Assembly: GCA_033060915.1 (NCBI GenBank)
Contig: CM065385.1
Location: 18,474,501-18,538,500, forward strand
Direction: 5' to 3'
DNA from: Euryodendron excelsum
Lineage: Eukaryota > Streptophyta > Magnoliopsida > Ericales > Pentaphylacaceae
DNA length: 64,000 nucleotides
Each line of letters begins with the position of its first letter. Position 1 is the first letter of the stretch. A model generated the notes under the pieces. It did no database searches, was not told the origin of the DNA, and was given only the letters and a program-made list of their open reading frames with translations. Position numbers and translations under genes: made by a program. Shown here piece by piece: positions 44,931 through 55,015 of the stretch.

Positions 44931-45767
44931 TCGGACTCCGGTCCGAACTACGACTGACCTGATTCCCCCAAAGGGATACATAGGTAACCTTCATAGGTGC
45001 GGTCACAATACTTTTCAAACTTTCAATTCCACCCTCATAGATACGGTTTCCAAAATCTTTCCAAATTTCAAATTCCAGTCATTTTCAAATTTCAATTTCA
45101 AAATTTCTATTTTCAAACTTCTATTTTCAATTTTCAAACTTTCCAATTTCAATTCTATTTCTTCAAATCTATTTTCAAATCAAATCAATCTCTTTCCAAA
45201 TCTATTTTCTAATTCTCTTATTTTGCACTTGCATCTCATGCATCATATTTTTCGAACATTGTTTTTCAAAGTGATTAGGATTGAACATATGTTAATTAAA
45301 GACTCTCATAGGTGAATCTAGGGTAGATTGACATGTAGGTACCGAAAGGGCGGGGTAGGGTGATAGCTTAGTGCGTCTTCCCTACACGTAATCAACCTCC
45401 GAACCTAGATCACTATTTTCAAAGATTAAAAGGAGTTATTTTTCAAAAAAGGGCTAAATGTTTTCCAAAAGGTTGCCAAACAACCTGTTTTATTAAAAAC
45501 CCTCTCTCGAGGAGATATTTTCAAATCGTTTTTTCAAAAACCCTAAGTGTAGTTTTCGGACTATGCTTAGTTTTTAGGTGACCTAACTCACCTTAATCAA
45601 GTTAGGTGGCGACTCCGAATATTTTTCAAAAGCCCTTTATTCAAATCAATTTTCAATTCAAACCTAGTCGCACTCATTCTTTTAGGAGGGTGAGTTCTAA
45701 TGAGAGAGTACAACATTTTTCCCGCTTGGGTGAGTATTCCTCAAGTGCGAAAAATCTGGGCACGACA

Positions 45768-46160
45768 GATAAGGTTAAGAAAAATTCTCTTCAAAAGGAC
45801 TTTTCAAAAGAAAATCACATTTTGCTTGATAAGTTAAACACTTGGAAACAAGTCTTCATAGATGTGTAAATGGAAAAGAAAAACTAGATGCCATCTTAGA
45901 AAAACAAAATTGTTCTCTTGACAAAGCTGGTCTTGGTTTTGATCCATTTAAAAGGAAGAATTTTTCAAAAGGCAGATTTGGAACTTCAACTGGAAAAACA
46001 CAGTTTTCATGTTTTTACTGTCATAAAAAGGGGACACACTGCTAGTAGATGCTTTGCCTTACAGAAATCAAATGTTCCTAGCAATGCATGGGTCTCTAGA
46101 AGACCATTAAGGACTAACCCCCAAGGACCCAAGATGATTTGGGTACCTAAGGTCAGATAA
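45768..46160 (+). pseudogene. gag: SIRE-like copia gag, 3' part
   Basis: Resumes gag after the solo LTR and GATAA. The coiled-coil text SLQKDFSKENHILLDKLNTW is followed by a frameshift near 45862, where the second zinc knuckle region starts in another frame. A second shift lies in the A/G run at about 46028-46034 within that knuckle. The knuckle has CFYCHKKG, then HTASRC, a CX2CX4HX4C set split across the shift. It ends near MIWVPKVR with a TAA at 46158. Two zinc knuckles are typical of this lineage. Confidence 0.75.
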
Positions 46161-49100
46161 AATCTGTTGCAGGTTTGCCTTCAAGCCAAATCCAAGAAAG
46201 ATCATTGGTACTTGGATAGTGGATGCTCAAGGCATATGACGGGAAATGAAGCTCAATTCACTTCTCTCTCTCCAAAGGATGGATGTCTTGTCACATTTGG
46301 TGATAATAGCAAAGGAAAGATCATTGGTATAGGTAGTATTGGTAAGAATTCTTCTACCTCTATAAAAAAATGTATTACTTGTTAAGGGACTCAAACACAA
46401 TCTTTTGAGCATTAGTCAATTGTGTGACAAAGGGTGCAAGGTTGTATTTGAATCCATTAAATGTGATGTAATTGACATTAATGATAACAAGATAATTCTC
46501 ACTGGACATAGACAAGGCAATATTTATGTTTTCAATCTTAATGATTTATCTTCATGCAAAATAGAATGTCTTGCTACTATGAATAGTAATGAAAGTTGGT
46601 TGTGGCATAGAAGACTTGGTCATATTAGTATGAGCATACTTTCAAAAGTTTCTAAACATGATTTAGTCAAAGGTCTTCCAAAGATAAAATTTGACAAAAA
46701 CAAAGTTTGTGATGCTTGTCAATTAGGTAAGCAAACTAGAATTTCTTTCAAGTCTTTGAATATGCTCACTACCTCTAGGCCACTTCAACTGTTGCATATG
46801 GATTTATTTGGACCTACTAGGACTCTAAGTCTTGGTGGTAAACAATATGCACTTGTTATTGTTGATGATTATTCTAGATTTACTTGGACATTCTTCTTAG
46901 CTCATAAGGATGAGACAATTGTTTTCTTCATAAAATTTTGTAGAAAAGTAAAAAATGAAAAAAGAATTTCAATTAGTTCTATTAGGACTGATCATGGAGG
47001 GGAATTCGATAGTAAACCTTTTGAAATGTTTTGTGATGAAAATGGTTTTGATCACAATTTCTCAGCTCCTAGAACACCTCAACAAAATGGGGTTGTTGAA
47101 AGGAAAAATAGAGTTTTAGAAGAAATGGGTAGAACCATGCTCTGTGAAAATGGTTTACCAAAATACTTTTGGGCTGAAGCTGTTAACACAGCTTGTTATG
47201 TTTTAAATCGAATTTTATTTAGAAAGTTTTTAAACAAAACCCCCTATGAACTTTGGAAAGAAAAGAAACCAAATGTCTCATACTTTAAAGCTTTTGGATG
47301 TAAATGCTTTGTATTGAATAACAATAAAGACAATCTCGGTAAGTTTGATGCTAAATCAGATGAGGGTGTATTTCTTGGCTATTCAACACATAGCAAGGCT
47401 TATAAAGTCTTTAATAAAAGGACTCTAGTTATTGAATAATCTGTCCACATCACTTTTGATGAACTTAATCCTTCTTTAAAGAATGTTGCAAGTGATGATG
47501 CAGATGAGCTAGAATCTGGAATGGAAAAGCTGGACATCCAACCAAACTCAAATGAGGAACCTCAAAAAGAAAGAGATGTATAAGGAGTTCCTACCAGCCA
47601 ACAAGAAATTAATGAAGGACTACCTAAAGAATGGAAGTTTGTGCATAACCATCCTATGGAACAAATCCTAGGTGATCCTTCACAAGGTGTAAGAACTCAA
47701 TCTTCTATAAAAAATATATGTAATCATCTTGCATTCTTATCTCAAATTGAGCCTAAGTGTTTTAATGATGCTAAACATGATGAATTTTGGATAAATACAA
47801 TGCAAGAGGAATTAAATCAATTTGAAAGGAATGAGGTATGGCACCTTGTTCCTAGACCTAGTGATCATCCAGTTATTGGAGCTAAATGGGTATTTAGAAA
47901 CAAAATGGATGAATCTGGAATTGTTGTGAGGAACAAGGCTGGACTTGTTGCTCAAGGTTATAGTCAGAAGGAAGGAATTGATTTTAATGAAACTTATGCT
48001 CCTGTAGCTAGACTAGAAGCCATTAGATTATTACTTGCATTTGCTTATTTTAAAGACTTTAAATTATATCAAATGGATGTGAAAAGTACTTTTCTAAATG
48101 GCTTTATCACTGAAGAAGTTTTTGTTGAACAACCACCTGGTTTTGAAGATCCAAAACTTCCTGACCATGTTTTTAAACTAACAAAAGCTTTGTATGGTTT
48201 GAAGCAAGCCCCAAGGGTTTGGTATGAAAGATTAAGTAAGTTTTTGATTAAAAAAGGTTTTTCTAGAGAAAAAATAGACACAACTCTTTTTATCAAAATC
48301 AAAAACAGTGACATGCTTGTAGTACAAATTTATGTTGATGATATTATATTCGGTGCTACTAATGAATTGCTTTGCAAAGAATTTGCTAAGTGTATGCAGG
48401 GAGAATTCGAGATGAGCATGCTGGGAGAACTCAACTACTTTCTCGGACTTCAAATCAAGCAATCGAAGGGAGGCATTTTCATCAACCAAGCCAAGTACAT
48501 GAAAGACTTAGTCAAAAAGTTTGGCATGGAAGATGCAAAGCCTATAAGTACTCCAATGAGTACTACAACTAAATTCGATAGCGATGAGAAAGATAAGTCA
48601 GTAGATACTAAGCTTTATAGAAGCATGATAGGCTCTCTATTGTATCTAACTGCTAGTAGACCTGACATAATATTTACTGTTTACTTATGTGCTCGCTTTC
48701 AATCCAATCCTAAAGAATCGCATGTGATTGCTGTAAAAAGGATTTTTCGTTATCTATAGCACACACCAAATCTTAGATTATGGTATCCAAGAAATACTTG
48801 TTTTAATCTAAATGCTTACATTGACGCTGACTATGCGGGGAGTAGAGTTGATAGGAAGAGTACAAGTGGCTCTTGCCAACTCCTAGGCAATATGATTGTA
48901 TCTTGGTTTAGCGAGAAACAAAATTCAATTGCTCTCTCCACAGCTGAGGCTGAATATGTAGCAGCTGAGAGTTGTTGTGCACAAGTGTTGTGGATCAAAC
49001 AACAATTAGAAGATTATGAAATCCTGTTTGATCATATTCCTATCAAGTGTGATAATACTAGTGCAATAAACTTGACTAAAAATCCTATTCAACACTCTCG

Positions 49101-49278
49101 TACAAAACACATTGAAATAAGATATCACTTTATACATGATCATGTGCAAAAAGGTGATATAAAACTTGACTTTGTGTGCACTGATATGCAATTAGCTGAT
49201 ATCTTTACTAAATTGTTGAGTGAAGATCGTTTTTGTATGATTAGAAGAGAATTAGGGATGAGTGATCCTATATGTTAA
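46161..49278 (+). pseudogene. pol: SIRE-like copia pol
   Basis: Domains in order: protease at 46200-46240 with WYLDSGCSRHMTG (DSG catalytic motif); GAG-pre-integrase from about 46595 with WLWHRRLGH and CDAC zinc residues; integrase core with LLHMDLFGP, IRTDHGGEF and QNGVVERKNR (D, D, E all present); RT from about 47760 with the [10 protein letters not shown] active site near 48330; RNase H to 49278 with STAEAEYVAAE and DNTSAINL. A shift in the A-run at 46364-46370 and in-frame stops at 47437, 47581 and 48757 break it. It would have made cDNA and inserted it. Confidence 0.9.
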
Positions 49279-49752
49279 ACTTATGTTTGAATCGAGTGAA
49301 AATTGTGTTTTGAATGTTTGAATGTGATTATCATTCATATAAAATGCTTTTCTTGAATTCATGATGCATTATATGATCATATTAAGATGTCTTTTATCAC
49401 ATAAATTGAAAAAGATCATTTCATAAAATTCTTATGATTTATATGCTTAGTCTGGGTGAAAGAGTCGACACTTTATTTCATAGAGTCGCCTCATCACATC
49501 AGTGGACTTAAATCATTTTATTAACAAGGCATGTGTCGCCTCATGCTGCGGGCCTATATATTTTGACGAAGCCCACTTTACAAACATTCGAAATTTCCCT
49601 CTCATTCATTTACTCTCTCTTTTTCTCTCCTGCTCCCCTGTTCGCACCAAAACCAACCGTCACTCACAAACCATCGCAGCTCTTCATCTCAATATTTCTA
49701 AAAACCCTAATCGATCCTATCTCTCTCTGTGTCAACCTTCACTACTCCTACA
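49279..49752 (+). other. Spacer between pol and env-like ORF, with possible internal promoter
   Basis: Two LTR-type motifs, GAGTCGCCTCATCA (about 49485) and GTGTCGCCTCATG (about 49534), lie just before TATATATT at 49555-49562. A CT-rich patch (49612-49642) and a 190-base leader precede the ATG at 49753. The motifs match the LTR repeat cores closely. This is the usual make-up of a plant core promoter, so it may drive the next ORF. Stops fill the pol frame here. Confidence 0.45.
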
Positions 49753-51093
49753 ATGGCTCCTAAAATAGAACCTGGTCGGGAAAACCCTAACGTGCCTCTT
49801 ACGCGCACTCAAAAACGAAAAAGGATTGAACCAGTCATTAGAGACTCAGAAGAAAGGGCTCCGGCAGAGCAACCTGGATGGGATTCAACACACTTCATAG
49901 ACGCAAGAGCTGAAGAAAGGTATATGAACATATTTAGTCTTCGAAATGTTTTGAATGGACACTGGATAGATCATGCTTTCTTTAAGTCTGAGAACTTTGA
50001 TTTCCCTCATATTCTTGAGAATCTAGGGTGGGAACCTTACACTACCATTAGAGAAAATGTATACCCAAAATTGGTTAGACATTTCTACTCTAATCTGATG
50101 AAAAAAGTGGGAAGCAACATGATCACCAGTTTTGTGAATGGAGTAAAAATCACTCTGAATGAAGGGATTTTGGCAGATATTATGGGAACTGGTTATGGTG
50201 GGGAAATGTACTTTGAAAACGTTAGTTGAAAAGAACAACTCAGAGTTCTTTTTGGTAATGACATGCCCGAATCCACTCAACCCATAGCCAACAATTTCCC
50301 TGTTGAATTGAGACTTGTCCACCATTTTGTGACCACCATTTTCTTACCCAAAGTTGGTGGTTTTGAACGTGTAACTGAAAAGGATCTGTTTTTCTTGTGG
50401 GCCTTTCTTACCAACACCCAAATTCACATTCCCTACTACATTCTCTCCAACATGGCCAATGTTGTAACCACTGCCTCCAAGAACCTACCATATGGAATGC
50501 TGCTGACTAAGATTTTTAAGCATTTCCATGTAAACCTTCTGGGAGTAAACTACAGAAAGCCTGATTCCTATAAAGACGAATACAGCAACTACACACTGAG
50601 CAGAATGGGATACAAGAAAGTCAATGGCCATTGGGTTCCAAGGCCAAACAAAGTTGCCCCTGCCAGTTCTTCCCAGAAAAGAGCCTCTGCCTCTGGTCCT
50701 TGCAAACCTTTAGCCCAAACCCTTGATGCCTCATCTATTGATGCACTTCTGGGGAACATAATGGACATGCTTCAAAGCATGAATCAAAAGATTGATGAAG
50801 GGCTGTTGTAATTGAAAGATCTTAAGAACGATGTGATGCAACTGAAAAGGGTTCAAGGTATTGCAGTAGAGGAAGAAGAAGAAAGAGAAAGAGAACCAGA
50901 AAATGAAGAAAGAAATGAGGAAGAACAAGAGAAGGAAGAAGAGAAAGTTTTGGAGGATACAGACATGGAGACTGAGGAGGATGAGCCTGTAGAAAATTTC
51001 TCTGAAACTGAGTCTGAGGATGCTGTCCTAAGAAAGAAGGTTGTTTCAGCAAAGAAAGCCAAACCCTCTACCTCAGCCTCTAGATTTGTTTGA
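49753..51093 (+). pseudogene. Env-like ORF (plant transposon protein domain)
   Basis: One frame, two nonsense codons (TGA 50227-50229, TAA 50809-50811), about 447 codons in all. I chose the start MAPKIEPGRENP because it lies after the promoter-like spacer. It has a basic TRTQKRKR near the start, a central domain with EERYMNIFSLRNVL, PKLVRHFYSNL and NEGILADIMGT, then FLWAFLTNTQIHIPYYILSN. This matches the pattern of the plant transposon protein domain found in SIRE env-like and Athila ORFs. The C-terminal part has a coiled coil and a Glu-rich acidic tail. I see no signal peptide or membrane segment, so the name env is only positional. The function is unknown. Confidence 0.7.
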
Positions 51094-52033
51094 AGCAGGC
51101 CTTATTGTCTGAGGTCAATACCCTTTTCTGGTCCATCAAACACTGCCTCAGATCCTGTTGATTTATATCACTCTCCTGCTCTAACTCCTTAAACCTCCTC
51201 CAAAATCTTACTCATGGCTCAGTCAATCCTATGGTCCTGCTAGAACATTTTTTTTGCTTTAACTAGATGTTTTTATTCTGACATCATTTTTGTGAACTTT
51301 AATTGTTCAATCTCTTGTAATCTCACAAGTTTCCATCAATGAAATATCATTTTCTTTTGGTATCACATTTGCTTGCTCTGATAGCTTGCTTGTTTGATTG
51401 ATTCTTTGTTTTAACAATATGTTCTGCTCTTTATATTTTTTTTGTTATTGTATCTATCTATTATTCTAACTTATTTGGTATCATACTCATTCTATTTCTT
51501 TCTTTTTTTTTAATGAATTGACAAAAAGGGAAAAAAGTATGGGCAAAATTAAAAGCAAACTTGCATTAAACAAGTTTGTAACTATGATGGTAAAATTAAT
51601 GCAAACTGGAGAAGAATACAATACATGTTTGTTGAAAACTAAGTCAAACATTTCTTTGAATTGGAAAAACATGACTTATGGGGAGAAATATTTTTTCATT
51701 AGAAAATCTGAATTGGATAAGAAATGGATTTTACTAAAATAACCATGAATTGCTTATTGCATTGACTTTAAATGAAAATGACATAAAATGAGTACCTTTT
51801 TACATATATAGAGCATGTTCTCAGGAGGAGTAACATGAATCTCTTATCTCAAAATGTCTTTGATTTAACTGACAAAAACTCCCTGAAACTGTTTTTGAAA
51901 TGCTTGTATCCTTTAAGCATCATTTGCTTAATTACAAAACAAAGGGGGAGTTTTCTCATTGATATGATTATTTAACTCTATTCAATTAATTCAATCTTAT
52001 ATGGGCTTATTTTGCAAAGGTTTTGTCATCATC
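51094..52033 (+). other. Untranslated stretch with several purine-tract-like sites
   Basis: AT-rich, non-coding. Purine runs lie at 51532-51547 and 51941-51950 (AAAGGGGGAG) before the true tract at 52034. SIRE-type elements are reported to have such extra copies. The 74-codon ORF at 51518-51742 has no known motif. Confidence 0.55.
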
Positions 52034-52047
52034 AAAAAGGGGGAGAT
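52034..52047 (+). other. Polypurine tract of the large copia
   Basis: AAAAAGGGGGAGAT directly before the 3' LTR start TGTTGAGTC. Confidence 0.9.
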
Positions 52048-54254
52048 TGTTGAGTCAAAGTTGATCCTTGTCAACTCAAGGTTAATTCCCATGTTGATTT
52101 TGATGATAACTAAACCTTGTGTTATGTTACTAATGAATCTACTTAGTGTGCAGATTAACAAAGCTCATAGTTTAGACTTAGAGTTGAATCTTAAGTCTAA
52201 TACATATCAAGGAGAATGCACAACAAGTTCGAGAAACAAGCAATGTATTCAAAGAGCTATGCAATGAATCAAACTGAGAAATGATGCCTATCTCTACTTC
52301 AAGAAAATATCTTACATTCGGTAAAGATTGATTTGCAAGATAGGCTGAAGACTTCATCAGTTGAGGAAATGGAATGATCAGTTAGAGATGAAGAATGGAG
52401 ATGATGTTAATGCCTAACGAAGATTTCATCAGAATATGCAAATATCAATTGAAGAAGTGCAATGCTCAGTTGAAGATGAATTGGTTGTTGAAGAGTTTGG
52501 AAAATGCTCAAGAGATGATTTCATCTGGTATGCTATAGACCAATTCAAGACATGTGATTGAAGTTGCTGAGAAGGCGGCTCACAATGAATTTCTGATCTC
52601 TACATGGAATCCAAGTGAAGTATTCTTCTACAATGTAAAGGATCAATGAAGATTAGATGTGTGAACAGATTTCATCTAGTTTGTAATAGTTTCAGTAAAG
52701 TGAGTTTAATGAAGAATGAAGAATTGCTATCAAAGAGAGAAAATCAGAATTGAAGTATTGTGAAGCTTCACACGATTGAAGTAGATTGGCATTGAAGAAG
52801 ACATTCTACAATGATAGAAGGAGCTGAGCAAATGAAGAAGAAGAAAAGACGAACAATGATCTAACGAAGCTTTGACAGTTTGAGATTCAAGAAGAAGATT
52901 AACATACAATGATTGATTCAATCCAAATTAAACAGAAGTTAACTCTGATGAGTTAGGAAGATTTGATTGATCATCATACCCCAAAGACATACTCCTTTAA
53001 GTTCTTATACCAGTGCTTTGATAAGCTTAATCAATAGAAATCTGAAGGCTGAATTTTGGGCAATGAGGGGACTCATGGAAATGAGGTGTCGCCTCCTGAT
53101 CACAGATGCTAAAAAGCCTGAAGACATATTGAACAATGAGGGGACTCAAGGAAATAATGTGTCGCCTCTTGATCTCAGAAGAAAAATGTCTGGAGACCAA
53201 ATAGAAAATGAGTTGTAATGAAGTGTCGCCTCATGAAGACAGACGCGAAGGCTTGAAGATAAGATGATCAATGAGCGGACACATTGTTATAAAGTGTTGC
53301 CTTATGAAGATAGACGCCAAGGCTGGAAGTTTAAATGATCAATGAGCAGACACATGAAGATGAAGTGTCGCCTCCTCGTAGCAGAAGCAAAAGGGTGGAA
53401 GTTTAAATGATCAATGAGTGGACACCTGAAGCAGAAGTGTCGCCTCATGACAGCAGAAGCCTAGTATGAAGAAGACAGATGAACAAGGAGTCGCCTCATC
53501 AACCTGAAGAGAGGACTCATGAACTCAGTGAACTATATCTGGTAAATGCAGAAGCAGGAAGTGTCGACACCACAAAAATGGAGCCGACTTCCTCTGTTAT
53601 AACAGCTATTTTTCTTAACGTTATAACGGATTGGGCGCACATTAATGATACCCAACCACCTCCAACGGATGGAATGAATGCAAGGGTATATATACTAGCC
53701 TCCAACTGCATTTATATATAAGAATCAAGAGGAAGAAACAACAAGAGACAAGAATCACTGATATGCACTGAATATTCTTCCTACCTTCATCTGTAAGCTT
53801 TGATTGTAAATCAACTCTGGTTAAAGAGTTTGTTTGTGAGTTGTATACTCTTATATACTTGTAACTGAGAGTTTGAGAGTTCTCTTGTGTAAAGCAAAAC
53901 TCTTATAAAGTTTGAGTGGAGCTTGGACAAAACCACTTGGGTATTGAAGAGCTCGGTGAGAAGTTCTTGTAAAGTGAGCTGAGCATTTTGTCAATCAGCA
54001 GCCCATCTTGTAATAGTTGATTACATAGTAGAAGAAGGCTTCAAGGAGGTCTTGGGGTGAGGACGTTGACCACGGTTTATGGTTGAACCTCGGTAAATCT
54101 GTGTCTCTCTCCTATTGCTCTATTTTCTTTGCTTCTCATGTTAACATTGCTTCGCACATAGATTAACCATTGCTATATTGTTTAGTTTAATCTTAACTTG
54201 TATTAATATTAGAAAAACCCAATTCACCCCCCCCCCCTCCCCTCCCCTCTTGGG
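52048..54254 (+). repeat. 3' LTR of the large copia, end truncated
   Basis: Collinear with the 5' LTR; a small net 8-base loss in the tandem array. It ends in an expanded C-run (about 54227-54248) and CTCTTGGG; the last ~20 bases (GTTGCCTATTGGACCAACA in the 5' LTR) are missing. No AATAC duplication follows, so the 3' end was lost by deletion or recombination. The 72-bp array lies at 53055-53510 and TATA at 53687. Confidence 0.85.
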
Positions 54255-55015
54255 ATGTTGACTGGAATGGAAATCTTTTTCAAAAATAGAGTTAGGAAGA
54301 AGCTTTGAGATAGATTTTATTTGAAAATTTTTGAGATTCATATTGAAATGAACTTTTGATTTTGATTTTGAATTTGAAACTATCTTGATTTGTATGGAAA
54401 ATTTGCTTTGACTTGAATTTGACTTTTTTTTTTTTTTTTTTTTTGAAGGCAAAATGGGTAGAAAACTCATTTTGACTTGAAACTTGAATTTTTGAAATCA
54501 AAATGTATAGGAAATTCATTTTGACTTGCAATTTGACTTTTAAAATCAAAATGTGTAGGAAATTCATTTTGACCTGAGATTTGAATTTTGAAATCAAAAT
54601 GTATAGAAAATTCATTTTGACTTACAATTTGACTTTTAAAATCAAAATGCGTAGGAAATTCATTTTGACCTGCAACTTGACTTTTTGAGAAAAAGAGTTT
54701 TGGAAACTCTTGAAGCTTATTTGGAATAGAAATCTTTTTGACAAAAAAGGCTTCGAGATAAATTGGAAATTTGATTTCGAAAAGGACTTTAGGACTTGGT
54801 TTTGAAATAGTTTTTGGAAAGAAATACAAAGAATATTAAGAATTAATCTTTAAGAATAAATTTTTGAAAGGAAAAGTTAAGAAACCTTTTTGGGAGTTGA
54901 TTTTTGAAAATAAAATTTTGAAGGAAAAACTTAAGAAGAAAAACCCTTTGAATTGAGTAGACTTTATTGAGACTTACGTCATTCATTTTTCCATTTATAT
55001 TTGATCTTTGGTTGT
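54255..55015. other. Fragment of G-family internal-like sequence
   Basis: Lies between the copia 3' LTR and the G3 LTR. It shows the TTTTTGAAGGAAAAA style of the G internal regions and the 48-bp repeats. It is not the continuation of the G2 LTR expected after the copia, so there is a break at 54254. Minus-strand ORFs (54141-54829) follow from the repeats; no known domain. Confidence 0.5.
54448..54688. repeat. 48-bp tandem repeat, five units
   Basis: ATCAAAATG starts at 54497, 54545, 54593 and 54641, spacing exactly 48, with a first unit at about 54448. The core is GTAGGAAATTCATTTTGAC. As 48 is a multiple of 3, the minus strand has a 16-residue repeat (QNEFPTHFDFKSQ style) in an open 120-codon frame. 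One unit also lies at 61216-61255. Confidence 0.85.

Larger units (their letters stand above)
40696..45767 (+). repeat. Solo LTR of family G, 5,072 bp
   Basis: Starts TGTAAGCACCCC and ends GGGCACGACA. It is flanked by GATAA on both sides and sits within copia gag. This gives the exact ends of the family G LTR. Order: GAGTR hairpin array (40937-41555), CGTCTC hairpins (41049-41170), 157-bp tandem units (41640-42150), GGCGCC palindromes (42367-42428), TATA (42481), teloboxes (42572-42627), G-poor leader (43090-44930), conserved GTAGGTACCG block (45330-45420), end box. No internal region remains, so it came from recombination between the two LTRs of a full element. Confidence 0.9.
37168..54254 (+). 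mobile_element. SIRE/Maximus-like Ty1/Copia element with env-like ORF
   Basis: Two long direct repeats (37168-39395 and 52048-54254), a perfect Met-tRNA PBS, gag, pol in copia order (protease, integrase, RT, RNase H), an env-like ORF, and a purine tract define one element. Without the solo G LTR it is about 12.0 kb. Long LTRs, double zinc-knuckle gag and an ORF after pol are traits of the SIRE/Maximus lineage. The LTRs stay collinear at an offset of 14,880 for over 800 bp with about 20 differences by eye. Stops and frameshifts make it dead. It inserted in the G2 5' LTR (5' flank AATAC). The 3' end is truncated. Confidence 0.85.

Noticed and set aside
49753..51093. A true viral envelope protein
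   Set aside because: No signal peptide, no transmembrane segment and no Cys-rich ectodomain. The sequence fits the plant transposon protein domain plus coiled coil, so only env-like by position.
54227..54248. C-run as a functional element
   Set aside because: The 5' LTR has the short form CACCCTCCTCTTGGG; the run is slippage or a sequencing problem.
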